Assembly: GCF_014202215.1 (NCBI RefSeq)
Contig: NZ_JACHGB010000003.1
Location: 124,001-188,000 of the forward strand
Direction: 5' to 3'
DNA length: 64,000 bases
Origin: Quisquiliibacterium transsilvanicum
GTDB lineage: Bacteria > Pseudomonadota > Gammaproteobacteria > Burkholderiales > Burkholderiaceae_E
Under the pieces are notes generated by a model. The model searched no databases. It saw only the letters and a program-made list of their open reading frames with translations, and was not told the origin of the DNA. Shown here piece by piece: positions 48,722 to 58,261 of the stretch. The stretch's first letter is position 1, and each line of letters begins with the position of its first letter. A program made the translations under genes and the position numbers.

Positions 48722-48727
48722 AGCGCC

Positions 48728-49822
<1,095 letters not shown>

Positions 49823-49836
49823 GGATTCTCTCGGGA

Positions 49837-51285
49837 TCAGCGCACCGCTGCGACCACCGCGGCCACCGCTGCCGTGAGCCGCTTCGCGTAGTCGATGTGC
49901 AGGAATTCGTTGGGGCCGTGCGCGTTGGACTGCGGGCCCAGCACGCCAGTGATCAGGAACTGCGCGGCGGGGAAGCGCTCGCCCAGCATGTTCATGAAGG
50001 GGATGGTGCCGCCCTCGCCGATCCAGCCGGCCTCCCGGCCGAACGCGCCGAGCGATGCGGCGTCCAGCGCGCGCCGCAGCCAGGGCGCCGTCTCGGGCGC
50101 GTTCCAGCCGGTGGCGCCTCCTTCCGCCTCGAAGCGCACCCGCGCGCCATAGGGCGGATCGGCCTCCAGCACCCGCTTCATCGCCTGCGTGGCGCGCTGG
50201 CCGTCCACCGTTGGCGGGATGCGCATGCTGAGCTTCAGCGAAGTCTTCGGGCGCAGCACGTTGCCGGCGGAATCGACCCCCGGCAGGCCCGCCGCGCCGG
50301 TGACCGACAGCGCCGGGCGCCAGGTGCGGTTCAGGATGCCCTCGACCGGGTCGGTGGTGGTGGGCATCGAGTGCGCGGCGCCCGCGTGCGCGCCCGGCTC
50401 GTGCGAGCAGCCCACCCAGGGAAACTGCTTCCAGACCTGGTCGCCCAGGATGCCGCCGGCGGCGCGCGCCTGCACCAGGCGCTCGGCGGGGATCGCCGCG
50501 TGCAGCTCGGGCAGCAGCACCTCGCCAGTCTTCGGGTCGTCGATCCGGTTGAGCAGCTGGCGCGCGATGCGGAAGGACGAGGGCACGATTCCGCTCGCGG
50601 CGCCCGAGTGCACGCCCTCGGAGAGCACCTCGACGACCAGTTCGCCGCCGACCAGCCCGCGCAGCGAAGTGGTCACCCAGAGCTGGTCGTAGTTGCCGCA
50701 GCCGGAGTCCAGCCCCGCCACCAGCCGCACGTCGCCCAGCCGCGGCGCGAGCCGCTCCAGGTAGGCGGGCAGGTCGGGGCTGCCGCTCTCCTCGCAGGTT
50801 TCGATCAGCCCCACGCAGCGCGGGCGCGGCGCCTGCCGGGCGTCCAGCGCAGCGATCACGGTCAGCGCCGCATAGACCGCATATCCGTCGTCGGCGGCGC
50901 CGCGGCCGTAGAGCCGGCCGTTCTCGATCACCGGCGTCCACGGGCCCATCCCCTCGCGCCAGCCGGTCATCTCCGGCTGCTTGTCCAGGTGGCCGTAGAA
51001 CAGCACCGAGCGTTCGTTGCCCAGGCCGCCGGTGGCCGGCACGTCGAAGAACAGGCAGGGCGTGCGCCCGGCGATTTCGACGATCTTCAGCTTCAGCCCG
51101 GCGATGCCCTGCGCCGCGCCCCAGTCGCGCGCCGAGCGCACCACCGCGTCCAGGTGCCCGTGGGCGCGCCAGTTGGCGTCGAAGGCAGGCGACTTCGCCG
51201 GCACCCGCACGTAATCGACCAGCCGCGGGACGATCTCCTCGTCCCACTTGCGGTCGGTGAAAGCCTTCAGCTCGGACAGGTCCAT
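49837..51285 (-). CDS. M20 family dipeptidase (carnosinase-like)
   Basis: A 482-residue metallopeptidase of clan MH, family M20. The first metal histidine lies in LFYGHLDKQPE, with the bridging aspartate in RLYGRGAADDGYAVYAA and glutamates in LIETCEESGSPDL. The lid/dimerisation domain shows VHSGAASGIVPSSFRIA. Relatives cleave dipeptides and some N-acylated amino acids; the substrate is open. It is cytoplasmic, with no signal peptide. It is 144 bases from the receptor gene on the same strand. Confidence 0.88.
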   Translation of the reverse strand: MDLSELKAFTDRKWDEEIVPRLVDYVRVPAKSPAFDANWRAHGHLDAVVRSARDWGAAQGIAGLKLKIVEIAGRTPCLFFDVPATGGLGNERSVLFYGHLDKQPEMTGWREGMGPWTPVIENGRLYGRGAADDGYAVYAALTVIAALDARQAPRPRCVGLIETCEESGSPDLPAYLERLAPRLGDVRLVAGLDSGCGNYDQLWVTTSLRGLVGGELVVEVLSEGVHSGAASGIVPSSFRIARQLLNRIDDPKTGEVLLPELHAAIPAERLVQARAAGGILGDQVWKQFPWVGCSHEPGAHAGAAHSMPTTTDPVEGILNRTWRPALSVTGAAGLPGVDSAGNVLRPKTSLKLSMRIPPTVDGQRATQAMKRVLEADPPYGARVRFEAEGGATGWNAPETAPWLRRALDAASLGAFGREAGWIGEGGTIPFMNMLGERFPAAQFLITGVLGPQSNAHGPNEFLHIDYAKRLTAAVAAVVAAVR

Positions 51286-51429
51286 GCTCGCCTCGCGCGG
51301 TGCGTTCTGGAAACCGACGAGGTTAGCGCAATTCGGCGCGGCGGCGGGCCGCCAACACGCCCGGCAATGCGCCGCCGCGGAACCGCCCCGGAGCAGCGCG
51401 CCGAGCGCGGGCGCGCCGCTGCCGGGCGA

Positions 51430-53688
51430 TCAGAACGCGACCTGCACCGAGGCCCGGAAGGTGCGCGGCTGCGCCGGCAGCAGGTAGGTGCCGCCCCAGT
51501 ACTGGGTGGGCGCCTCGCGCCAGTACCGGCGATCGAAGACATTGTCCACGCCGACCCGCCAGGTCAGCGCGCTGCCGTCGCCGGTGCGCTGGCGCCAGGC
51601 CAGCGCGGTGTCGTACTGCCAGAACGACGGCAGCTCGATCGAGTTGTCCCGGGTCACCGGCTTGCTGGACGACCAGAACACCCGGTTGGTCCAGGTCATC
51701 CCCTGCACGCCCGGCACCTGCCAGCCGGCGAACAGGCTCGCGGTGATCGGCGCGACGTTGGGGGCACCCTTGCCGAGCAGGCCTTCGTCCAGACTGCGCG
51801 TGAGATCCGAATCGATCAGCGTGGCCTGCGCCTGCAGGAAGAGCGCGGGCGTCGGCCGACCCGACCAGCCCAGTTCCAGCCCGCGATGGCGCAGTTCGCG
51901 CCCGCCGGCCACCCGCTCGAGCAGGCCGCCAGCCTGTTCGACGTCGTCCGCATAGGGCTTCTCCACCTGGAACAGCGTGGCGCTGAACAGCCCCGCACCC
52001 CGCACCGCCTGCTTGAAGCCCAGCTCCACCTGCTTGCTGCGCAGCGCCGGCAGGGTCTCGCCGTAGTTGGCGTAGAGCGTCGGCCGGTTGGGCACCACCT
52101 CGCTCTCCACGCCGCTGCCGGCCGACACGTAGGCGAAACCGCCCTGCCAGGGCTGCCAGCCGAGCGCGGCCCAGGGCGTGGTGAAGCTCTGTCCGTAGCT
52201 GACCGCCCGGCTGCCGTCGGTGCGCTCGCTGGAGCGCTCCAGCCGCGAATGGCGCACACCCAGCCACAGCGACCAGCCCTGCCCGAAGCGCATCGCGTCG
52301 TAGACATAGAACTCGCGAGTGTTCGCATCGCGCAGCGTGTTCAGGTCGGTCTTGCCGCCGTCCTCGGGCAGCACCACCGGGGAGAACACGTTGCCGATGC
52401 CCACCCAGTTGTAGGCCTGCATCGGCTCGAAGCGCTCCTCATAGCGGGTGCGCGTGAAGCCGAAGCTGAGGTCGTGGCGCACCGCGCCGGTCGAGAAGGC
52501 GCCGCGCACGAAGGCGTCCGCGGTGCGGGTGGTGCGGCGCTCGTTCTCGCTGCGAAAATCGTAGACGTCGAAGTCGTAGTTGCCGCAGAAGCCCGGATAC
52601 AGGTACTCGGGGCCGCTGCTGCAGCCGTCCGGGAACGCCAGGCGGTCGTCGGTGCGGATGCGCTGCGCCCCGAGGCGCACGCCGTACTGCCAGTTCGCCG
52701 ACAGCGCCTGCTGGAAGCGGATCGAGCCCGTGGTGGCGCGGCTCTCGAAGGGCTGCGACCAGGGCTGGGCGTTCAGGTTGATGCGCGGGTCCACCGGCGG
52801 CGGCAGGGTTTCGGCCACGCCGTCGCCATCGAGGTCCAGCAGCCCGAACGCCGGCACGCTGCGCTGGCGCACCTTGTGGTGCTCGAACTCGGCCTCGAGC
52901 AGCGCGTTGTTCGGCAGGCGCAGGTCGAAGAAGCCGCTGACGAAGCGGCGGTCGCCCGGCGCATTGCGCGCGTGCGGCCGGCGCTCCTCGCCGGAGAAGT
53001 TGATCCGGTAGCCGAAGCGCTTGTCCTCGCCGAGCCGGCCGCCGAAGTCGCCATGGACCAGCGCGGTGCCGCGTTCGGACACGCCCAGGAAGACTTCGCG
53101 CAGCGGCTCGGCGGTTGGCCTCTTGAGCACGTAGTTGACCATGCCGCCGGGCGTGCTGACGCCGCCCTGCAGCCCGGACACCCCCTTGAGCACCTCGATC
53201 GAAGCCTTGTTCTCCAGCGGCACCGGCGCGTGGTTGGACACCTGCAGGCCGTCGCGGCGGAAATTCAGCGCGTTGTCGAGCTGGAAGCCGCGCAGCTGCA
53301 GGCCCTCGATGTAGCCCACCGTGTTGTAGAAGTCGCCGGCCGAGGTCTCGGAGCGCATCGCGGCGGACAGGCTGCCCGCGCCGAGATCGCGCAGGGTTTC
53401 GGCACGGATGATCGAAATGGACTGCGGGGTCTCCGAAAGCGGCGCATCGCCGATGCCGCCGACCGAGGCGCGCTCGGTGGCCGGCTCGGAGGAATGCGCC
53501 TCGACGCGCACCTCGGGCAGCGCGGCGGCCGGCGTCCCCTGCGCGGAGGCCGGCGTCGGTTGCGCGGCGCCCGGCGTCGACTGCGCGGCGGCCGGGACAG
53601 CCATCGAGAGCAGCGCCGCACAGACCGCGGACGCGAGGAGGTCGCCGCGCAGGGCGGCGGCGGCAGGGGCAAACGGCATACGGGCCAT
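51430..53688 (-). CDS. TonB-dependent outer membrane receptor under TPP riboswitch control
   Basis: A 752-residue siderophore-type (FepA/FhuA-like) TonB-dependent receptor. The signal peptide ends near VPAAAQS (about residue 36); a TPASAQGTPA-rich segment and TonB-box-like LPEVRVEA follow. The plug contains TPQSISIIRAETL, the EGLQLRGFQLDNALNFRRDG block and VLKGVSGLQGGVSTPGG. The barrel ends in TFRASVQVAF. Sequence resembles ferric siderophore receptors, but the riboswitch just upstream argues for thiamine or a precursor as ligand. AAGGAAGAG precedes the start. Confidence 0.88.
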   Translation of the reverse strand: MARMPFAPAAAALRGDLLASAVCAALLSMAVPAAAQSTPGAAQPTPASAQGTPAAALPEVRVEAHSSEPATERASVGGIGDAPLSETPQSISIIRAETLRDLGAGSLSAAMRSETSAGDFYNTVGYIEGLQLRGFQLDNALNFRRDGLQVSNHAPVPLENKASIEVLKGVSGLQGGVSTPGGMVNYVLKRPTAEPLREVFLGVSERGTALVHGDFGGRLGEDKRFGYRINFSGEERRPHARNAPGDRRFVSGFFDLRLPNNALLEAEFEHHKVRQRSVPAFGLLDLDGDGVAETLPPPVDPRINLNAQPWSQPFESRATTGSIRFQQALSANWQYGVRLGAQRIRTDDRLAFPDGCSSGPEYLYPGFCGNYDFDVYDFRSENERRTTRTADAFVRGAFSTGAVRHDLSFGFTRTRYEERFEPMQAYNWVGIGNVFSPVVLPEDGGKTDLNTLRDANTREFYVYDAMRFGQGWSLWLGVRHSRLERSSERTDGSRAVSYGQSFTTPWAALGWQPWQGGFAYVSAGSGVESEVVPNRPTLYANYGETLPALRSKQVELGFKQAVRGAGLFSATLFQVEKPYADDVEQAGGLLERVAGGRELRHRGLELGWSGRPTPALFLQAQATLIDSDLTRSLDEGLLGKGAPNVAPITASLFAGWQVPGVQGMTWTNRVFWSSSKPVTRDNSIELPSFWQYDTALAWRQRTGDGSALTWRVGVDNVFDRRYWREAPTQYWGGTYLLPAQPRTFRASVQVAF

Positions 53689-53793
53689 CGTCTCTTCCTT
53701 AGAAGCGATGGCAGGTCGGCGTGGGACGGGGGGGCCAGGCCGGAACTTGGGCTGGTCATCGGACGCGACGAATGCGGACCGACCCTGTCTTCG

Positions 53794-53910
53794 ACGCTTC
53801 CCTGCGCAAGTCTTAACTCGATCAGGTTCCAAGGGTCTTTCTCACCCGTCCGGCATGCCGGACTGCGGCGCTCTCGTGAACGCCGCAGATTTCTGCGGGA
53901 CCCCTAGCGT
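53794..53910 (-). ncRNA. TPP (thiamine pyrophosphate) riboswitch, THI element
   Basis: On the minus strand the closing stem ACGCT/AGCGT encloses CTAGGGGT, a variable P3 region with two GC hairpins, TGAGA (53844-53848) with AGACCCTT, the core GGAACCTGATC, and GCGCAGGGAAGC at the 3' side. These are the invariant thi-box blocks in correct order and spacing. It starts 10 bases after the kinase stop codon and ends 105 bases before the receptor ATG. No terminator with a T tract is visible in between, so control may be translational. Confidence 0.92.
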
Positions 53911-53916
53911 GAGCCG

Positions 53917-53924
53917 AGATTATA
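53917..53924 (-). promoter_or_regulatory. TATAAT -10 element overlapping the kinase stop codon
   Basis: On the minus strand the kinase ends CTA TAA, and these codons plus the next base form a consensus TATAAT. A start site 6-8 bases on falls at the 5' base of the riboswitch. The -35 region is weak. It would give the riboswitch-receptor unit its own promoter inside the kinase gene end. Confidence 0.5.
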
Positions 53925-54513
53925 GGCCAGCGCGCACTGCCCGGAGCGCCGCATCGAGTCGGGCGATCTCGTCGCCGGCCACCACGGTGTGCGCGATGCC
54001 GTGCTCGCGCAGCGTCGCCTTCAGCAGACGCTGGAACCCGGTGCGCGCCGCCGGGCCGTCGCGCTGGATGCCGTCGGGCGCCCACGGCAGGTCGGTGTCC
54101 GCGAGCAGAGTCAGCGCATGCCTGCGCTGGTGCTCGATGCCCGTGCCCAGCAGAGAGTGGTCGCCGAACAGCATCACGCTGTAGAGCGCAGTGACCAGCG
54201 GAGTGGAATCGCAGATCACCCACGGCACGCCCTCGCGCCCGGCGCGCTCGAGGGCGGCTGCCTCGCGCTCGATCTGCTCGCGCATCAGCGCCGCCTGTTC
54301 GTCCGGGCGCGGCGTGCGGCCCTCCCGGTCGCAGAACTCCCGCAGCGCCTCGGGCAGCCAGAGGCCCGGCAGCTCGGCCGACAGCGCCTGCGCCAGGGTG
54401 GTCTTGCCGGTGCACTCGGCGCCGATCAGCGCGATGGTGCGCGGCGCGCCGCGGCGCGGCGCGGCATCTGCCGGCGCAGCGAAGCCTCGCCAGCGCGACT
54501 CCTGCGCCGTCAC
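53920..54513 (-). CDS. NadR-like P-loop kinase, candidate vitamin (thiamine or nicotinamide riboside) kinase
   Basis: A 197-residue AAA/NadR ribosylnicotinamide-kinase-like protein. The P-loop is GAECTGKT (residues 31-38), followed by LPEALREFCD, the CDSTPLVTALYSVMLFGD block and the family motif DTDLPWAPDGIQRDG, which resembles the NadR C-terminal kinase region. The DNA-binding and adenylyltransferase domains of NadR are absent. It starts with GTG, coupled to the upstream Pnu transporter (GTGA). Phosphorylation would trap the imported vitamin. Whether the substrate is thiamine or nicotinamide riboside is not decided by sequence; the adjacent TPP riboswitch favours thiamine. Confidence 0.75.
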   Translation of the reverse strand: MTAQESRWRGFAAPADAAPRRGAPRTIALIGAECTGKTTLAQALSAELPGLWLPEALREFCDREGRTPRPDEQAALMREQIEREAAALERAGREGVPWVICDSTPLVTALYSVMLFGDHSLLGTGIEHQRRHALTLLADTDLPWAPDGIQRDGPAARTGFQRLLKATLREHGIAHTVVAGDEIARLDAALRAVRAGL

Positions 54514-55268
54514 GCGCGCTCTCCGGCCAGGGCCAGCCGATGCCAGCGCAGCCAGCCCAGCACCGCGAGCGCCACGAACACCGCGTACAGGATGGCGGTC
54601 AGCCACAACCCCTTGAACGCGAACAGACCCACCGAAGCCAGGTTGACCAGCACCCACACCGGCCAGTTCTCCAGCAGCTTGCGCCCCAGGAGCACCTGGC
54701 CGATCACGCTGCCCACGGTGGGGAAGGCGTCCAGCCAGGGCACGTCGGTATTGGTGAAGCGGCCCAGCAGCAGCGCGAGCAGCGGCCAGCCGAGCGCCCA
54801 GGCGGTCAGTGCGAGCCAGCGCCCGCGGGCGTCGAGCCGCGCGATGCGCAGGCCCGCCTCGCCGGATGGCGGCGCGCCGGCCAGGGCGGCACCGCCGCCC
54901 GTCTGCGTGGACGTCTGCGTGGACGTCTGCGTGGACGTCTGCGTGGACGTCTGCGTGGACGTCTGCGTGGACGTCTGCGTGGACGTCTGCGCGGCTGCCG
55001 ACGTCTCCCCGCCGCGCCGCCGCCCATACAGCCACTGCCACCAGCCCCAGACCGCGACCGCGACGAAGAACACCTGCAGCCCCGACTCGCCGTAGAGCCG
55101 GCTGTCCAGGAAGAGCCAGCCATAGAGCAGGCTGCTGAGGATGGCCAGCCCCCACCCCCAGTGGATCTCCAGCACGTTGAGGACGACGCAGCCAAGGGCC
55201 AGGACAAAGGCCGCGATTTCGAGCCAGGTGACGGGCGCGCCCCATAGGACGAAGGCGGGTTCGAGCAT
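54510..55268 (-). CDS. PnuC/PnuT family vitamin transporter
   Basis: A 252-residue inner-membrane transporter of the PnuC superfamily (facilitated diffusion of unphosphorylated vitamins). N-terminal helices contain LEIAAFVLALGCVVLNV, the WGWGLAILSSLLYGWLF segment and the aromatic signature VWGWWQWLYG. C-terminal helices include the DAFPTVGSVIGQVLLGRK block. Between them is an inserted loop of about 55 residues with tandem TSTQ units. The kinase gene is coupled downstream by GTGA. PnuT (thiamine) and PnuC (nicotinamide riboside) cannot be separated by eye. Confidence 0.85.
   Translation of the reverse strand: MLEPAFVLWGAPVTWLEIAAFVLALGCVVLNVLEIHWGWGLAILSSLLYGWLFLDSRLYGESGLQVFFVAVAVWGWWQWLYGRRRGGETSAAAQTSTQTSTQTSTQTSTQTSTQTSTQTSTQTGGGAALAGAPPSGEAGLRIARLDARGRWLALTAWALGWPLLALLLGRFTNTDVPWLDAFPTVGSVIGQVLLGRKLLENWPVWVLVNLASVGLFAFKGLWLTAILYAVFVALAVLGWLRWHRLALAGERA
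54901..54996 (-). repeat. 12-bp in-frame repeat, 7 perfect units plus 1 degenerate, in the Pnu transporter
   Basis: Seven perfect GTCTGCGTGGAC units and a degenerate eighth. On the coding strand they encode repeating TSTQ in the loop between helices of the transporter. Because units are 12 bp, unit gain or loss keeps the frame and only changes loop length. Confidence 0.95.
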
Positions 55269-55318
55269 CGGCGGAGTCTACAATCGATCGACAAGAACAA
55301 CGCTTGCAGGGAGACGCA

Positions 55319-56311
55319 ATGAAGGCAGTGTTCTACGAGCGCAAGGGACCGGCGCGCGAGGTCCTCCAGCTGGGCGAGCGGCCTGTGCCCCGGCCCGCCG
55401 CGGGCGAGGTGCGCGTGCGGGTGTACGTCTCCGCAGTGAACCCCTCCGACACCAAGCAGCGCGGCGGCCACCGCGGCAACGTCACCATGCCTTTCCCGGC
55501 CGTGATCCCGCACCAGGACGGCGCCGGCGTGATCGACGCCGTCGGCGAAGGAGTGGACCCGTCGCGCGTCGGCCAGCGCGTCTGGGTGTACGAGGCCACG
55601 CTGGGGCGCCCCTTCGGCACCTGCGCCGAATTCACCACCGTGCCCGCTCACAAGGCGGTGCCCCTGCCGGACAGGGCCGACTTCGAGGCGGGCGCCTGCA
55701 TGGGCATCCCCGCGATGACCGCCCACCGCTGCGTGATGGCCGACGGTCCCGTGGCCGGCCAGACCGTGCTGGTGCACGGCGGGGCCGGCGCGGTGGGCTT
55801 CTACGCGGTGCAGATCGCGAAGATCGCCGGCGCCACGGTGATTGCCACCGTCAGCCGCGAGGAGCAGGCCCAGCGCGCCCTCGAGGCCGGCGCCCACCAT
55901 GTGCTGAACTACCGCGAGGACGACCTGGTGCGGCGCGTGCGCGAAATCACCGGCACCGACTGGGGCGTGGACCGCGTGGTGGACGTCGCCTTCGGCGCCA
56001 ACCTCGCAGTGAACATGGAGCTGCTGCGCCCGGGCGCGACCATCGCCACGTATGCGTCCGATTCGGTGCCCGATCCGCAGATCCCCTTCTGGCCGATGCT
56101 GGCGCGCGACCTCACGGTGCGCTTCGTGCTGGTCTACGCGATGCCGCGCGCCGCCCACGACGAGGCCGCGGCCTTCATCACCGAAGCGCTCGCTGGCGGC
56201 CGCTTCGTCCACCAGGTGCAGAGGCGCTACCCGATGGAACGCTGCGACGAGGCCCATGAGGCCACCGAGAGCATGCGCAACGTCGGCAAGGTGCTGGTCA
56301 CCGTCGCCTGA
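55319..56311 (+). CDS. NADPH:quinone oxidoreductase family protein (MDR superfamily)
   Basis: A 330-residue zinc-independent medium-chain dehydrogenase/reductase. It begins MKAVFYERKGPAREVL; the GroES-like domain has the VSAVNPSDTKQRGG block, and the Rossmann domain has VLVHGGAGAVGFYAVQIAK, the classic QOR motif, with GAHHVLNYRE after it. No catalytic zinc cysteine/histidine set is evident. AGGGAG stands 6-11 bases before the ATG, and a TACAAT hexamer lies about 37 bases upstream. It is divergent from the Pnu transporter across 50 bases. The natural substrate is unknown. Confidence 0.88.
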   Translation: MKAVFYERKGPAREVLQLGERPVPRPAAGEVRVRVYVSAVNPSDTKQRGGHRGNVTMPFPAVIPHQDGAGVIDAVGEGVDPSRVGQRVWVYEATLGRPFGTCAEFTTVPAHKAVPLPDRADFEAGACMGIPAMTAHRCVMADGPVAGQTVLVHGGAGAVGFYAVQIAKIAGATVIATVSREEQAQRALEAGAHHVLNYREDDLVRRVREITGTDWGVDRVVDVAFGANLAVNMELLRPGATIATYASDSVPDPQIPFWPMLARDLTVRFVLVYAMPRAAHDEAAAFITEALAGGRFVHQVQRRYPMERCDEAHEATESMRNVGKVLVTVA

Positions 56312-56406
56312 GCATCTGCGCGCCCCGGGCCGCCTGAGCGCGCCGTCCGGGCGCGCGGTCCGGGCGCCCTTCCGCCCGAGCTCCCATCGAACGCAGGACC
56401 CGCCCG

Positions 56407-58155
56407 ATGAGCCTCCAGTCCGCCGCCCCGTCCTCGATCGCCGTCGCCCCCGCGCCCGCCGACCGGCCGCACTGGCGCTCCTGGCCGCGCCACGTGCCGC
56501 GCGCCATCCCGCTGCCCGCGACCTCGCTCTGGCACAACCTGGAGGTCTCGGCGCGCCGTTACCCGGACAAGCCCGCGCTGGACTTCCTCGGCGAGCAGGT
56601 GAGCTACGCGCGGCTGCGCGAGCAGGCCGAAGCGCTCGCCGGCTGGCTCCGAAAGCGGGCAGGCGTCGCGCGCGGCGATCGCGTCCTGCTGATGATGCAG
56701 AACTCGCCGCAGTTCGTGATCGCCTTCTACGCGATCATGCGCGCCGACGCCATCGTCGTTCCGGTGAATCCGATGAGCCGCGCCGACGAGCTCGGCCACT
56801 ACATCGCCGACCCAGAGGCCAGGGTGGCGATCTGCGCCACCGACGTCGCCGGACAGCTGGCCCTGGGCAACGCACAGCTGCCGCCCGAGGAGCGCCTGCG
56901 CACGATGCTGGTCACTCGCTACTCGGACTGCCTGCCGCGCGACATCGACCCGGTGCACCGCCCGCCGCAGGCCTGGCTGGAGTGGCTGTACGCGGCGCCG
57001 CCGCTGCCCGACGGCGCCCACGCCTGGCAGGACGCGCTGGCCGAGGCGCTTGCGCCCGCGCCGCACCTGAGCAGCGCCGAAGACCTGGTCGCCATCTGCT
57101 ACACCTCGGGCACCACCGGACGCTCCAAGGGCTGCATGCACACCCATCGCAGCATCGGCCACAACACCATCGCCGGCACGGTCTGGACCAACGGCAGCGC
57201 CGCCGACGTGAGCCTGGGCGCGGTGCCAATGTTCCACATCACCGGCATGCAGTACGCGGTGCACGGTCCGATCTGGACCGGCGCCACCAACGTGCTGATG
57301 CCGCGCTGGGACCGCGACCTGGCCGGCCGCCTGATCTCGCATCACCGGGTGAACACCTGGACCAACATCCCGACGATGATCATCGATCTGCTCGGCAGCC
57401 CCCGGCTCGACGAGTTCGACCTCTCCAGCCTGGTCTACATCGGCGGCGGCGGCGCGGCGATGCCGCAGGCGGTGGCCGAGCGCCTGGAGCAGCAGTTCGG
57501 GCTGCGTTACGCGGAAGGCTACGGCCTCACCGAGACTGCCGCGCCCTCGCACGGCAACCCGCCGAGCGCCCCGAAGCGCCAGTGCCTGGGCGTGCCCTTC
57601 ATCGGCACCGACGCGCGCATCGTCGACCCCGACACGCTGAACGAGCTCGGCCCCGGCCAGACCGGCGAAATCGTCATCCACGGCCCCCAGCTGTTCAAGG
57701 GTTACTGGCGCCGCCCCGCGGACACCGAGGCGGTGTTCTTCGATCTCGACGGCAAGCGCTTCTTCCGCACCGGCGACCTCGGGCACATGGACGAGGACGG
57801 CTACTTCTTCATCACCGACCGCCTCAAGCGGATGATCAACGCCAGCGGCTTCAAGGTCTGGCCCGCCGAGGTGGAGACCATGCTCTTCAGGCACCCCGCG
57901 GTGCTGGAGGCCTGCATCATCGGCACCCGCGACGCCTACCGCGGCGAGTCGGTGAAGGCGGTGGTGGTGCTGCGCAGCGAGGCCCGCGCCGGCACGCGCG
58001 AGGAAGACATCATCACCTGGGCCCGCGAGCACATGGCCGCCTACAAGGTGCCGCGCGAAGTGGAGTTCGTCGACGCGCTGCCAAAGTCCGGCTCCGGCAA
58101 GGTGATGTGGCGGATGCTGCAGGAGCAGGAGGCGCAGCGGCGGGACGGGGGGTGA
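56407..58155 (+). CDS. Long-chain fatty-acid-CoA ligase family protein
   Basis: A 582-residue AMP-forming acyl-CoA synthetase. The ATP-binding motif is ICYTSGTTGRSKGCMHTH, followed by the GYGLTE motif (AEGYGLTETAAPSH), the FFRTGDLGHMDEDGYFFITDR region with its hinge, and a catalytic lysine near the end in LPKSGSGKVMWR. Full length for the family. Substrate chain length unknown. It is 95 bases from the oxidoreductase and 106 bases before a glycosyltransferase, all on the same strand. Confidence 0.9.
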   Translation: MSLQSAAPSSIAVAPAPADRPHWRSWPRHVPRAIPLPATSLWHNLEVSARRYPDKPALDFLGEQVSYARLREQAEALAGWLRKRAGVARGDRVLLMMQNSPQFVIAFYAIMRADAIVVPVNPMSRADELGHYIADPEARVAICATDVAGQLALGNAQLPPEERLRTMLVTRYSDCLPRDIDPVHRPPQAWLEWLYAAPPLPDGAHAWQDALAEALAPAPHLSSAEDLVAICYTSGTTGRSKGCMHTHRSIGHNTIAGTVWTNGSAADVSLGAVPMFHITGMQYAVHGPIWTGATNVLMPRWDRDLAGRLISHHRVNTWTNIPTMIIDLLGSPRLDEFDLSSLVYIGGGGAAMPQAVAERLEQQFGLRYAEGYGLTETAAPSHGNPPSAPKRQCLGVPFIGTDARIVDPDTLNELGPGQTGEIVIHGPQLFKGYWRRPADTEAVFFDLDGKRFFRTGDLGHMDEDGYFFITDRLKRMINASGFKVWPAEVETMLFRHPAVLEACIIGTRDAYRGESVKAVVVLRSEARAGTREEDIITWAREHMAAYKVPREVEFVDALPKSGSGKVMWRMLQEQEAQRRDGG

Positions 58156-58261
58156 TCCTGCCGCCCCGGTCGCCCCGAAGAAGAAAGGCGTCCAGAGACG
58201 CATCCCGTAACGTCCCCTTCATCACGCCGCCGCACACTGGCCCTTTCGGCGAGCGAGTGCG

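Noticed and set aside
49897-53907. Very long open frame (over 1300 codons) on the plus strand, antisense to the M20 peptidase and TonB-dependent receptor
   Set aside because: Arg/Gln/Ala/His-rich composition with no recognisable motif. High GC content makes antisense frames open. The opposite strand has two clear gene families.
54901-54996. Repeat array considered as CRISPR
   Set aside because: 12-bp units with no spacers, in frame within a coding sequence, and no cas genes.
56312-56406. Promoter or RNA element before the acyl-CoA ligase
   Set aside because: Uniformly GC-rich, with no recognisable hexamers or structure beyond chance.
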